A stretch of DNA of 52,773 nt from Ruminococcus sp. (GTDB taxonomy: Bacteria > Bacillota > Clostridia > Oscillospirales > Acutalibacteraceae). The position numbers were made by a program, and so were the translations under genes. This document shows positions 23,660-32,603 of the stretch, one piece after another (positions within the stretch are counted from its first letter, which is position 1; every line of letters begins with the position of its first letter). The DNA is taken from the NCBI GenBank assembly GCA_017411835.1, contig JAFQPG010000005.1, positions 1 to 52,773 of the forward strand, in the 5' to 3' direction. The notes beneath the pieces are model-generated. The model searched no databases. It had not been told where the DNA came from and saw only the letters and a list, made by a program, of their open reading frames with translations.

Positions 23660-25138
23660 ATGCTTAATTCAGTAGCTTTAATGATTCAGAAATTTGCTAA
23701 GGAAACACCACAGCAGATGGCTTTTTATGTAGGCAACGAAAAATGTGACTACGAAACTCTCGCAAAGTACAACCGTATGGCTGCTAAATTCTTACTTGAA
23801 AACGGCGTAAAGGTTGGTGACAGAGTTATTGTTGAGTCTGACCATATCTTGCCTTATGTTTATGTATGGTACGGTATCCAGCTTATGGGCGCTACTTTTG
23901 TACCACTTGAAAAGAATACTCCAAGCAATCGTATTTTAGAAATTGCTCAGGAGCTTTCAGCTTCTACAATCATTACTCTGACAAAAAGAGATGATTTAGA
24001 AAATTCGTGGTCAATAGAGGAGCTTATGCCACAGATTGAAAATATGGACGACAGCTTCGAGCCACAAGACGTTGACCCTGATTCTCTTGCAGAGATTTTG
24101 TTTACAACGGGTACAACAGGTAAATCAAAGGGCGTTATGGTTTCTTTTGCTAACCAGATTAATATCGCGCTTGCAGGTATCGAAACTACAAATATCAAAA
24201 GCGACAACGTGTGGCTGATTCCTACTCCGATGAACCACGCCGCAGGTCTTAGAAAATGTCACATTGCTATGGCGGTCGGCAGTACAGTAAGCCTTTTAGA
24301 GAGCTTTAGAAACTTCAAGCAGTACTTCCAGACTATCAAAGACCATAACGTAACCTCGCTTTATCTTCCACCTTCAGCTATCCATATGCTTTTAATGATT
24401 GCGTCTAAGGATTTAGCGGCATTAAAGGGTCAGATTAGATTTATCTATTCAAGCTCAACTGCTTATCCTGAAACTGATAAAGAGAAGATGCGCGCACTTT
24501 TACCTGATGTATATATGTATAACTGCTTTGGTTGCTCTGAAGTAGGCGTTGTATGTACAGACGAGTTCTGCGTTTCAGGCGGTTCTAAATATACAGGTAG
24601 CGTAGGTTTCCCTAACTCATACAGCGAAATCGTCGTGCTCGATGAGGACGGAAACGAGATTAAAAACTCAAGCGCCGAAAATCCTGGCCTTTGTGCTATC
24701 AGAAGTAAATCTGTTATGCAGGGCTACTGGAATGAGCCTGAGCAGACCGCAAAAGCACTCAAAAACGGTATGCTCGTTATGAGTGATATCTGCTACTTTG
24801 CTGAAAATGGCGAGCTCATTTTAGTCGGAAGAAGTAACGACACCATCAACCTTGGTGGCTTTAAGGTTGCACCTGTTGAGGTTGAGGACATTGCTATGCG
24901 TGCTGATTGCGTAGACGAGTGTCTGCTTATTCCTGTATCGGTTCGTGGAAATACTTCGCTCAAGCTTTTAGTTGTACTAAAAGAGGGTAAAGAGCTCAAC
25001 GAAAAGGAAATCAGAGAGCTTATTGCCAACAACCTCGAGCCTTACAAGCAGCCTAAACAGATTGTTGTTATCGACGAAATCATCAAGACCTTTAACGGCA
25101 AAATTGACCGTAAGCAGATGATTTCAAAATACGCTTAA
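23660..25138 (+). CDS. Class I adenylate-forming ligase of the acylation cassette
   Basis: 492 residues. The ATP-binding P-loop FTTGTTGKSKG is at 148-158, then NCFGCSEVG (A5-like), the Asp-containing hinge region LILVGRSNDTINLGGFKV, and the catalytic Lys in TFNGKIDRKQM near the end. It activates a carboxylate as the adenylate and presumably loads it on the adjacent carrier protein. It holds the place of DltA, but the P-loop and the active-site region look more like fatty-acid/aryl-CoA ligases, so D-alanine should not be assumed. It is 65 nt downstream of the MBOAT gene with a GGAGG site. The gene ends at the repeat element. Confidence 0.87.
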   Translation: MLNSVALMIQKFAKETPQQMAFYVGNEKCDYETLAKYNRMAAKFLLENGVKVGDRVIVESDHILPYVYVWYGIQLMGATFVPLEKNTPSNRILEIAQELSASTIITLTKRDDLENSWSIEELMPQIENMDDSFEPQDVDPDSLAEILFTTGTTGKSKGVMVSFANQINIALAGIETTNIKSDNVWLIPTPMNHAAGLRKCHIAMAVGSTVSLLESFRNFKQYFQTIKDHNVTSLYLPPSAIHMLLMIASKDLAALKGQIRFIYSSSTAYPETDKEKMRALLPDVYMYNCFGCSEVGVVCTDEFCVSGGSKYTGSVGFPNSYSEIVVLDEDGNEIKNSSAENPGLCAIRSKSVMQGYWNEPEQTAKALKNGMLVMSDICYFAENGELILVGRSNDTINLGGFKVAPVEVEDIAMRADCVDECLLIPVSVRGNTSLKLLVVLKEGKELNEKEIRELIANNLEPYKQPKQIVVIDEIIKTFNGKIDRKQMISKYA

Positions 25139-25151
25139 TCTTTTATAAAAC

Positions 25152-25524
25152 AAAAAGTCCGTTTCATTGCCCAAGTGTTCTTAAGGACACTTGGGCAGTT
25201 TTATTCGCCTTGCGGCGAGTGATATTGCTTTGCAGTGATATTTGAACTTCGTTCAAGTGGTATTGCCTTCGGCAGTTTTTGGCGAATAAAATATCACTGA
25301 AATCGTAAGATTTCAATATCACTTCCCGAAAGGGAAATATCACTCTGTGCGTTTAGTACAGAATATCACGATATAAAAATTACTACCCGAAAAAGAGTTT
25401 TATTTTCTCTTCTTCGGGTAGTTTTGTCTTATACTGTTACGAGCAGGGAATTTGTGTGCCAAATTTCGCTTTTATTAAAGAAAACTGTCCTTAGCAATCC
25501 CGCTCTTTTTGAAACGGACTTTTT
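25152..25524 (-). repeat. Palindrome-rich non-coding element, copy 2 (inverted), nested in a terminator stem
   Basis: The outer arms AAAAAGTCCGTTTC (25152-25165) and GAAACGGACTTTTT (25511-25524) are a perfect 14-bp inverted repeat located between the stops of the convergent ligase and LysR genes. The enclosed 345 bp are the reverse-complement counterpart of 6397-6716: the same CTAAGGACAGTT end, the same ACTACCCGAA hairpin, GTGATATT-spaced small hairpins with different loop sequences, and the same GCCCAAGTGT terminal hairpin. The arms share nothing with the arms of copy 1. This means the element entered the loop of a pre-existing bidirectional terminator. Confidence 0.85.
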
Positions 25525-26423
25525 TACTTTTGAGTTAACAGTTTAATAGCAAACTTTGCGTAGTCGGACATATACTGCCCTCTGCGACAAACTATAGCAG
25601 GCTGTCTTTGGTAAAGCTTGCTTTTTATTTTATACAGTGCAAGATTATCATCGAAGTACTGGTTTTCAATAAATTGTAGCGGTAGTAGCGCCGCACCCAC
25701 ACCGGCTCTTGCCATAGCCCACGCGGTAGTTACGCCGACAACCTCGGTAGCAATATCAGGGTTAAAATCAGCACTTGCACAAAGCTTGTCAAAAAGTTCT
25801 CTAAGCTCTTGTCCCTGACCAAGCACAACAAAAGGTAACTTTTCAGCCTTTGAGAAGTCGATGCTTATAGGCTCGTTTGATTTATTTTCAGGCAGACCGT
25901 TAGCCATATTTTTTGGTACAGCAAGCACTAAGGTGTCAGGCTCTAAGGTGGTCACATCTAAAACGGACTCGTCGACAGGCAGGTTGACTACTGCGAAGTC
26001 GAATTTACCCTCAACAACCTCTTTTCTAAGCTGTGCGCTGCTTGCTTCAACCAAGGTTACTCGTACACCGGGATATTCTTTTTTAATCTTTTTTACTATA
26101 TCAGGCATAAGATACAAGCTTCGAAATGGTGTAACACCAATAGTAAGCTTGCCATGCTCGCCTGATTGGAAGGACTCGAGTCCCTTTACCATCTGGTCTT
26201 CTTTATAGAGTAGCTCCTGTGCGTGAATAACGAAAAATTCACCCGCAGGAGTTAAAGTCATCGGGCTGTGGTTTCTGTCAAAAAGCTTTACGCCAAGCTC
26301 ATTTTCGAGATTCATTATCTGCTTACTAAGTGACGGCTGGGTTATTCCAAGCTCGTCGGCAGTCTGAGAAAAGTTCAGAGTTTTTGATAGCGCGATAGCG
26401 TATTGAATCTGTCGTGTATTCAA
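25524..26423 (-). CDS. LysR-family transcriptional regulator
   Basis: 299 residues from a TTG start, chosen because AAAGGAGGGG lies 5 nt upstream. The N-terminal helix-turn-helix is RQIQYAIALSKTLNFSQTADELGITQPSLSKQIMNLENELGVKLFDR. The remainder is a periplasmic-binding-protein-like effector domain with GKLTIGVTPFRSLYLMPDIVKK. It is divergent from the TRAP-like transporter genes at 26612-28285, so it most likely controls them in response to the transported substrate. The intergenic region contains two dyads. The effector is unknown. Confidence 0.9.
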   Translation of the reverse strand: MNTRQIQYAIALSKTLNFSQTADELGITQPSLSKQIMNLENELGVKLFDRNHSPMTLTPAGEFFVIHAQELLYKEDQMVKGLESFQSGEHGKLTIGVTPFRSLYLMPDIVKKIKKEYPGVRVTLVEASSAQLRKEVVEGKFDFAVVNLPVDESVLDVTTLEPDTLVLAVPKNMANGLPENKSNEPISIDFSKAEKLPFVVLGQGQELRELFDKLCASADFNPDIATEVVGVTTAWAMARAGVGAALLPLQFIENQYFDDNLALYKIKSKLYQRQPAIVCRRGQYMSDYAKFAIKLLTQK

Positions 26424-26514
26424 GAAAACCCCTCCTTTTGCCTAAATTGTTCTTTACATAGGATAATATTTTTACATAAAAAAAGCAAGTCTAAAAATAA
26501 AATTAATTTTTCTA

Positions 26515-26544
26515 TTGACAAATGCTAAGTATTTAGAGTATAAT
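26515..26544 (+). promoter_or_regulatory. Sigma-A-type promoter for the transporter genes
   Basis: TTGACA (26515-26520), 18-nt spacer, TATAAT (26539-26544): consensus hexamers at slightly long spacing. Confidence 0.85.
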
Positions 26545-26577
26545 ATTCCTCGTACGGAATAGGCGCTATAGCCTATT
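26545..26577 (+). promoter_or_regulatory. Two consecutive dyads downstream of the transporter promoter
   Basis: ATTCC-TCGTAC-GGAAT (26545-26560) spans the predicted start site, and AATAGGC-GCTATA-GCCTATT (26558-26577) follows. They may be regulator binding sites or an mRNA stem in the leader. Assignment to the divergent LysR protein is a guess. Confidence 0.4.
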
Positions 26578-26611
26578 GACTATAATGGATAAAGAAAGAG
26601 GGTTTTTAGAA

Positions 26612-27970
26612 ATGCCAATGTGTCTTGTTTACTTGGGCATAATGCTTTTGGTAATCTGTGTATGGTTCCTTGCATTTAAAAGACCGGTTTACGAAGCAGT
26701 AGGCCTGAGCTTTTTAGTGTTGCTGACTATTACAGGCAGCTGGGGCAATGTATGGACATACATAAATGATGCGCTTTCTACATCGTTGCTTTATTCGATG
26801 GTAGCGTTTGTATCTATGTCAATTTTGCTGACCAAAACTAAGGTTATCGATAGCTGTATTGCTATTATTCTTTCGATTTTAGGCAGAATTACCGGTGGTG
26901 CCGGTTATGCCGCAGTAATCGCATCAAGCTTTGTTGGTGCGCTTTCCGGTTCCGGTCCTGGTAACGTTATGGCTACCGGTGCTATTACTATCCCTGCTAT
27001 GAAAAAATCAGGTTTCCCTGCACATCTCGCTGCAAACGTTGAGAGTAACGCAAGTTACATGGGAAATATGATTCCACCATCATCTAACATCGTTGCGGCA
27101 CTCGGCGCATACGTTGCGCTTTTCCCTGACAACGAGATTTCTCAGGGTGAGTTCTGGATTATCCTTTGGGGTATTTCAATCTGGTTTATTATCCAGAGAC
27201 TTGCAATGGTATGGAGCTTCTGTAAGTACTATAAAGTTAAGCCAATGAGCAAGGAAGAGCTTCCAAGCTTTAAAGAGACTATAAGAGTTGGCTGGCAGGG
27301 TATGCTTTTACCTGTTATTATTATTCTTCCATTTGTTCTTGACTACTTCTTTAAAGATACATTCTTTACAGCTCGTTTGGGCGAAGACGGTGCAAAGGCA
27401 CTTTCAAGTTCAATTCTTTTATTTGTTGGCGGTATTGCTGCTATTTACGCTATCATTATTGCGAAAGACAAAAAGGTTGTATCTCCAAAAGGTCTTGCGA
27501 AAATGTTTGCAGATGGCGTAAAAACAATCGCACCTGCGATTGGCGTTTGCGTATTTGGTTATATGATTGGTTCACTGTTTGGTGAATTAAATGTTGCTGA
27601 AGAGCTCGGCGCTATTATCCAGTCATGGAACTTCGGCAGATTAGGTATGGTACTCGCTATTTGTGTTATCACTTGCATTATGGGTATGGTTATTCCTGGT
27701 TCTTCAATCGTTGTTATTTTTGGACCTATGTTCATCACATCTCTTGCAAGTGCAGGCGTTAGCCCTATTTTAGCTGCTGCTATGCTCCCATGTATCTGCG
27801 GCGTTATGTGCGGTATCACTCCTCCACTCGGACTTGGTATGTATGCTGGTATGACTCTTGCAGAGTCTGACTTCTCCAAGACATTTAAAAACAACCTTTG
27901 GTGGGTTGCTGCACAGTTCGTTTTACAGGTAGTTATTTTAATGGGCTGGTTGCCAATTATGGGACTGTAA
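26612..27970 (+). CDS. TRAP-transporter large permease (DctM-like)
   Basis: About 452 residues with around 12 membrane segments. The start ATG at 26612 has AGAGGG 9 nt upstream; the in-frame codon at 26576 has none. Signature segments are FVGALSGSGPGNVMATGAITIPAMKKSGF and ESNASYMGNMIPPSSNIVAALGAYV, repeated in inverted form as IMGMVIPGSSIVVIFGPMF and CGITPPLGLGMYAGMTLAE. These are typical of the ion-transporter/DctM fold that uses the sodium gradient to import organic acids. The small following gene may be its small subunit. No DctP or TAXI solute-binding protein is encoded nearby, so the substrate cannot be named. Confidence 0.82.
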   Translation: MPMCLVYLGIMLLVICVWFLAFKRPVYEAVGLSFLVLLTITGSWGNVWTYINDALSTSLLYSMVAFVSMSILLTKTKVIDSCIAIILSILGRITGGAGYAAVIASSFVGALSGSGPGNVMATGAITIPAMKKSGFPAHLAANVESNASYMGNMIPPSSNIVAALGAYVALFPDNEISQGEFWIILWGISIWFIIQRLAMVWSFCKYYKVKPMSKEELPSFKETIRVGWQGMLLPVIIILPFVLDYFFKDTFFTARLGEDGAKALSSSILLFVGGIAAIYAIIIAKDKKVVSPKGLAKMFADGVKTIAPAIGVCVFGYMIGSLFGELNVAEELGAIIQSWNFGRLGMVLAICVITCIMGMVIPGSSIVVIFGPMFITSLASAGVSPILAAAMLPCICGVMCGITPPLGLGMYAGMTLAESDFSKTFKNNLWWVAAQFVLQVVILMGWLPIMGL

Positions 27971-27982
27971 GGAGGTATCACG

Positions 27983-28285
27983 ATGAAAAAGTTTAAAGAA
28001 ATTTGTAAAAAAATCGCTGACGCTTTGAGCGTGGTATTCGGTTACGGTATCGCTGCTTGCCTTATCTTAGGCGGCCTTACATTCTTTGGTTTCTTAGCAG
28101 CACTTATTATTGGTGGTGACAGCGCAACTGCTATCTGTCTTTTCATAAAGGGCACAATTTTGCAGATTGTTATCTACGCATCAACAATCCTTGTGCTTTT
28201 AGGACTTCTTATTATGTATTTAAGAGGCGAGACTGCTCTTACTCCTGATAAGAAAAAGGCTTCAAAGCATGAAGGTGAAATGTAA
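27983..28285 (+). CDS. Small two-helix membrane protein, candidate TRAP small subunit
   Basis: 100 residues: a basic N-terminus, two hydrophobic helices (about 18-45 and 54-80) and a short charged tail. It starts 12 nt after the permease gene with an AAGGAGG site, so it is cotranscribed. TRAP small subunits (DctQ) normally have four helices and about 160 residues; this one has only two. It could be a reduced DctQ-like partner or an unrelated accessory protein. No family signature was recognised, and the functional link rests on position alone. Confidence 0.65.
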   Translation: MKKFKEICKKIADALSVVFGYGIAACLILGGLTFFGFLAALIIGGDSATAICLFIKGTILQIVIYASTILVLLGLLIMYLRGETALTPDKKKASKHEGEM

Positions 28286-28304
28286 ATAAATCCCCTTAAA
28301 CATC

Positions 28305-28339
28305 AAAAAAGGCTTGGCACATACGTGCCAAGCCTTTTT
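28305..28339. terminator. Bidirectional terminator
   Basis: AAAAAAGGCTTGGCAC (28305-28320) and GTGCCAAGCCTTTTT (28325-28339) with a 4-nt ATAC loop. It separates the convergent transporter and rpe transcription units. Confidence 0.95.
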
Positions 28340-28355
28340 ATTTTGCAGTTTTTAA

Positions 28356-29006
28356 TTACTCACATAAAGCCTTTAATTCGTCTATTGCCTCTTTTGCGTC
28401 CTCAGGCTTAAAAACGGCTGTGCCCGCAACACAAATGTCAACACCTGCGTCTGCGGCTGTTTTGATAGTTTCTTTTGCGATACCGCCGTCAACCTGTATG
28501 AGTAAGTCAAGTCCACGCCTTTTAGCTTCCTCTTTAATAGCTTTAACCTTGCTCATCATATCAGCCATAAAGCTCTGTCCACCAAAGCCAGGCTCTACTG
28601 TCATAACAAGCACCATATAAAGCTTGTCAAGATACGGGAAAACATCTTGAGCTTTTGTATTAGGCTTTATAGCAAGTGCAGGCTTAACGCCTCTGCTTTC
28701 AATTTTCTTGATGGTTTCTTCGATGTTTGAATCAGACTCTGTGTGGAAAGAAATGATATCAGCGCCTGCATCGCAGAAGTCGTCGATATATTTAAGCGGA
28801 TTGCTTATCATAAGATGTACGTCAAACGGCTTGCTTGTATATTTTCTGAGCATTTTAATAACAGGAGCACCGAAAGTAAGGTTAGGTACAAAGTGCGCAT
28901 CCATAACATCGAGGTGCATCATATCAGCACCAGCTTTATCCATACGCTCGATTTCTGCACCGAATTTTGAAAAATCACAGGAAAGTAATGATGGAGCAAT
29001 TTGCAT
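28356..29006 (-). CDS. rpe: Ribulose-phosphate 3-epimerase
   Basis: 216 residues, full length. It interconverts ribulose-5-phosphate and xylulose-5-phosphate in the pentose phosphate pathway. Motifs: APSLLSCDFSKFGAEI at the start, MHLDVMDAHFVPNLTFG with metal-binding His and Asp, VHLMISNP, VMTVEPGFGGQSFM and QVDGGIAKETI. A ribosome site GAAAGGA precedes the ATG. It is the last gene of a minus-strand set with rlmB and the P-type-ATPase-like gene; only 28 nt separate it from the latter. Confidence 0.96.
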   Translation of the reverse strand: MQIAPSLLSCDFSKFGAEIERMDKAGADMMHLDVMDAHFVPNLTFGAPVIKMLRKYTSKPFDVHLMISNPLKYIDDFCDAGADIISFHTESDSNIEETIKKIESRGVKPALAIKPNTKAQDVFPYLDKLYMVLVMTVEPGFGGQSFMADMMSKVKAIKEEAKRRGLDLLIQVDGGIAKETIKTAADAGVDICVAGTAVFKPEDAKEAIDELKALCE

Positions 29007-29034
29007 AGTGAAATCCTTTCAAAGCTTTTATAAG

Positions 29035-31686
29035 TTAAGGTCTTTTAATGAACTGGACAATTATTGAGGCTATGCCCCAGAAAATCATATATAACAGCAG
29101 CTCTGCAACGCCCAGTCGGGTAACGGTTGCATACAGCACCATAGTCGCACACAAAAGTACGCCGAGTACAAGTCCGAAAATCTGAATGATCAAGCCGATA
29201 GTCAGATTTTGCTTAAATGAGATTGCACCTGTTACTGCGTGCAAGAGCGAAGAAAATCTACCTCGTGTAGCAAGATAAGCTCGAGAGCTATCCTCTTTAT
29301 GCTCGCAGACCTCGCTGCAGGTTTGTGCAAAGCCGGTGCTGAGTACCTTGACCGTGCGATAAAAAATTTCATAATCTTGTGAAATCTTTTCTTGAGTGAT
29401 ATTGCTGTCTGTCGTGTAAACTACAAGGCACACGCCGTTGTTTTGAGCTCTGATAAGCTCGTTTTTGAGCTGTTCATCAGGAGAATACGTGCATACCATA
29501 AGCGAAACAAGCTGGCCTGCACAAGCGATGTAGGTGACGTCTTTACCGCGCTTAGTGTGTTTTGTTTCGTCAGCCGCATCTTCAACGTAAATGTGGAATC
29601 TGTCGAGTAGCTTGCGGTTACCAATCAGTATTCGCTCGCCATTTACCCAACCGACAAGTCCGAGCTTGTCCTCGTACAAAACGCTTTCAACCTTTGGAAG
29701 ATTGTGAGCATTTTTTTCGAGCATGTCGTCAAATACGTGATAAAGTGGAGAATTTGCATCTTTCAGGATAACTGCGGCTGCCAAAAGCGAATCTTCAATT
29801 CTGTAATCAACAAAATGCTTGAAGGAGTTGATTTTGATAGAGCCCTTTGGATACAGGCTCATTGCGTCTACTATGACAGCGTCGCTATCGCCAAACTGCT
29901 TGATAGACGGATAACCACTTAGCATAGCGCTGTGGTTAAGCATATCTTTGCATAAAAATTTGAGTGGAACATTACCGGTGAGCAGTGCACATAACGGAAT
30001 ACTTATACAGCACATAACTGCAAGTGCACATAATGCAGAGATAAATGATTTAGAGATGATGCCGTAAACAATAGATACAAAAACCGAGGTGATTATAGTT
30101 ATCGGAGATAGCTTACCCGACAGCTCTTCGCTCGGGTCCGGCGCATAAGAGATTTTTAGAAAATCACTTAGCAGATTTGTAGGGTGCTGGTAGGCGATTA
30201 CTGAATGAGATGCTGATGTGCCACTTAGCATCTTGCGTGCTGTGTCCTCGTCGCTTAAGATTTTAGCGGCATACGCAGGAGACTTTGAAGTAATAAATTT
30301 AAAGTTTGCCTTAACGCGGGAAACTATCAGAAGTCTTCCTATAGTGTTGAGCATAAAGCCAAGCACAATGATAGTGGTGTATAGGTGAAGTGTTGAACCG
30401 ACAAATAAGTCAGATGCAAACATAGCACCAATCTGCTGTAGCAGACAAGCAAAAAACGCGCACGCGATAGCGCTGTCGCTGTTGCCTTTGAAGCTTTTTA
30501 GCGGTTTTATGCCGCTGATAATAAACGGTCTTGCGACAATTCCCGTTATTATCAACACAAGAAGATTTACACCGCAATATATCAGTGAACCGTAAGCAAT
30601 ACCTGAAAACAGGTTTGCACCGGCACTTTTTTCCATAATAGTGAGTATCAGAGAAAAAGCAAAAAGCACGCCTAAAATAATCGCTCTTGTCATAAGCTTT
30701 TTAAAGTTTGCTGAAATTTCTTTTGCAACGTGCTTTGAGTCCTGTCGGCTCTGATAATCAATAGTGCTGTTGCTAACATCTTGAGCTGATGTGCCGTTGT
30801 GAGCAGGGAAAATAATCGCAAATAAAATTCGGAAGAATTTTTGGATTTTATTTTTCGGCTTTTTGGTAGGAGCTTTGTTTTTAGGACTTGATTGCTCGCT
30901 GACTTTTTGAGAAGTTTTTTCCCCTTTTTGATGGCTAAGCTGGCTTAAAGTGTATAGCAATGACTGCTTAGGCTCGATGCTTTTGTGAACAGCTTGTGGT
31001 CGTTTGGAAATAGTCGGGTCATTTGACTTTAAATACTCGTCATATTCATTTTCGACCACATCGGTGAACCTACCTGCCTTTAAGTGTATCTGATTGATTT
31101 TGCTTTCGTGCTGGTATGTAGGTATTTTTGCAACAATTTTTTCGCCTGTTATATCATATTTAGGTCTGCCGAAAATCCTCTCATACTCGTGCTCGTAGGT
31201 TTTTTTATACCTTTCATCGTGGCGTGTGGTAGAAGCAATCTGTCGCTCGTATTTTTTGACAGTTGAAGAAGCGTCCAAATCGATGTCAATTTCCTCGATG
31301 TCCTGAATATGAACAGAGTGCGGAGTAGAGAACTGGTCAACATCCTCGATTATGTCCTCGGCAATGACAGTACCCTCTTCATAATCAGAGGTAAGCTCAA
31401 CAAAGCTATCTTCTTGCACCGGTGTGTTTAGTGTGATTTCTGCTTTTCCAGAGGTTAATACCGCTTTTGCTTGTTTAGTGCGTTTTGCCGCCTCTTCGGC
31501 TTCGAGTGGAGTCTGACGCTTGTATTTAACCTGCTTGTCCTTAGTGGAGTAAATTTCCTCCATCTTATCTTTTTTTACTTCTTTTTTTTCAGGGGTTGAT
31601 GACTGGCTTATATCGGTCAGCTCTTCTTCAATTTCCGTTTGAGCTTCTTTGATAGGTTTTGTGCTTTGTTTACGCCAGATTTTCAT
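29035..31686 (-). CDS. Degenerate P-type-ATPase-like membrane protein with long charged N-terminus
   Basis: 883 residues. Residues 1-300 are charged and low-complexity, with many Glu, Lys, Ser and Thr, and no recognised domain. About eight membrane segments follow. The middle resembles a P-type ATPase core: NVPLKFLCKDMLNHSAMLSG is like the P1B stretch before the phosphorylation loop, and DAVIVDAMSLYPKG aligns with FDKTGTLTKG. Asp607 is kept but KTGT is replaced. The nucleotide-domain motif LVGWVNGERILIGN is present. VVYTTDSN stands where TGDN is expected, and no GDGIND motif is seen. It ends with two to three C-terminal helices. It is therefore probably a pseudo-ATPase with a structural or regulatory role. 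Operon position is between rlmB and rpe. Confidence 0.7.
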   Translation of the reverse strand: MKIWRKQSTKPIKEAQTEIEEELTDISQSSTPEKKEVKKDKMEEIYSTKDKQVKYKRQTPLEAEEAAKRTKQAKAVLTSGKAEITLNTPVQEDSFVELTSDYEEGTVIAEDIIEDVDQFSTPHSVHIQDIEEIDIDLDASSTVKKYERQIASTTRHDERYKKTYEHEYERIFGRPKYDITGEKIVAKIPTYQHESKINQIHLKAGRFTDVVENEYDEYLKSNDPTISKRPQAVHKSIEPKQSLLYTLSQLSHQKGEKTSQKVSEQSSPKNKAPTKKPKNKIQKFFRILFAIIFPAHNGTSAQDVSNSTIDYQSRQDSKHVAKEISANFKKLMTRAIILGVLFAFSLILTIMEKSAGANLFSGIAYGSLIYCGVNLLVLIITGIVARPFIISGIKPLKSFKGNSDSAIACAFFACLLQQIGAMFASDLFVGSTLHLYTTIIVLGFMLNTIGRLLIVSRVKANFKFITSKSPAYAAKILSDEDTARKMLSGTSASHSVIAYQHPTNLLSDFLKISYAPDPSEELSGKLSPITIITSVFVSIVYGIISKSFISALCALAVMCCISIPLCALLTGNVPLKFLCKDMLNHSAMLSGYPSIKQFGDSDAVIVDAMSLYPKGSIKINSFKHFVDYRIEDSLLAAAVILKDANSPLYHVFDDMLEKNAHNLPKVESVLYEDKLGLVGWVNGERILIGNRKLLDRFHIYVEDAADETKHTKRGKDVTYIACAGQLVSLMVCTYSPDEQLKNELIRAQNNGVCLVVYTTDSNITQEKISQDYEIFYRTVKVLSTGFAQTCSEVCEHKEDSSRAYLATRGRFSSLLHAVTGAISFKQNLTIGLIIQIFGLVLGVLLCATMVLYATVTRLGVAELLLYMIFWGIASIIVQFIKRP

Positions 31687-31752
31687 TTCATCAACTCCTT
31701 TCGTTAATTTATATTACAGTAGTTTCTGCGTTTATTTTGTCAAAAACGGTCG

Positions 31753-32502
31753 TTATCTGCCGTCTGCAATTTTATACATCAGAATGCCTGCGGCAACAGA
31801 TGCGTTGAGCGAATTAATCTTTCCTTTTAGTGGGAGTGAAACTATAGTGTCGCATTTTTCGCGTACAAGTCGGCTGATACCCTTGCCTTCGTTTCCGATA
31901 ACAATAGCAACGCCGCCGGAAAAATCGCATTTTGTGTAATCGGTGCCATTCATATCTGCACCATACACCCAGATATTTAAAGCCTTTAAATCGTCAATAA
32001 CAGATGAGATGTTGTTAACCCTTGCGACAGGTACATATTCAATAGCACCTGCAGAAGCTTTACCTACGGTGTAGGAAAGTCCTGCGCTGTGACGCTTTTT
32101 GATGATAACGCCGTGAGCACCCGAGCATTCAGCGCTACGGATAATAGCGCCTAAATTATGCGGGTCTTCGATTTCGTCTAAGATGACAATAAACGGGTCT
32201 TCGTTTCTCTCTTTTGCAAGGTTTAAGATGTCTTCGACCGTTGAGTATTCCTTTATAGCCGCAATGGCAACAATGCCCTGATGAGTAGCGCCACCTGTCA
32301 TAAAGTCAAGTTTTTTTAAATCAACTTCTTTTATGGTTATGCCCTTTTTCTTTGCTTTTGATAAAATCGCAACAATAGAGCCTGCGCGGTTGTTTTTAGC
32401 TACAAGAATGCTTTCTATAGGACGATTGCTTGAGAGCGCTTCTGATACGGGGTTGCGACCTGCGATGATGTCGTCTTTTTTTTCTCTGTTTTGATTTTCC
32501 AT
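31753..32502 (-). CDS. rlmB: 23S rRNA (guanosine-2'-O-)-methyltransferase RlmB/TrmH family
   Basis: 249 residues. The N-terminal substrate-binding part begins IIAGRNPVSEALSSNRPIESILVA. The SPOUT methyltransferase domain has VILDEIEDPHNLGAIIRSAECSGAHGVII, IVIGNEGKGISRLVREKCD and SLPLKGKINSLNASVAAGILMY, the three hallmarks of the SpoU/TrmH family including the knot. It methylates a ribose in 23S rRNA or possibly tRNA; exact target is not certain from sequence. It is first in the minus-strand group with the P-type-ATPase-like gene and rpe. The start has AAAGG. Confidence 0.92.
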   Translation of the reverse strand: MENQNREKKDDIIAGRNPVSEALSSNRPIESILVAKNNRAGSIVAILSKAKKKGITIKEVDLKKLDFMTGGATHQGIVAIAAIKEYSTVEDILNLAKERNEDPFIVILDEIEDPHNLGAIIRSAECSGAHGVIIKKRHSAGLSYTVGKASAGAIEYVPVARVNNISSVIDDLKALNIWVYGADMNGTDYTKCDFSGGVAIVIGNEGKGISRLVREKCDTIVSLPLKGKINSLNASVAAGILMYKIADGR

Positions 32503-32603
32503 TTCAAATACCTTTATACATTATATAGTAGACTTATACTTAATTAGTATACCACATATAGTTTGCAAGCATATTTATAAATTAGAAATATAGAGGCTTT
32601 TTG

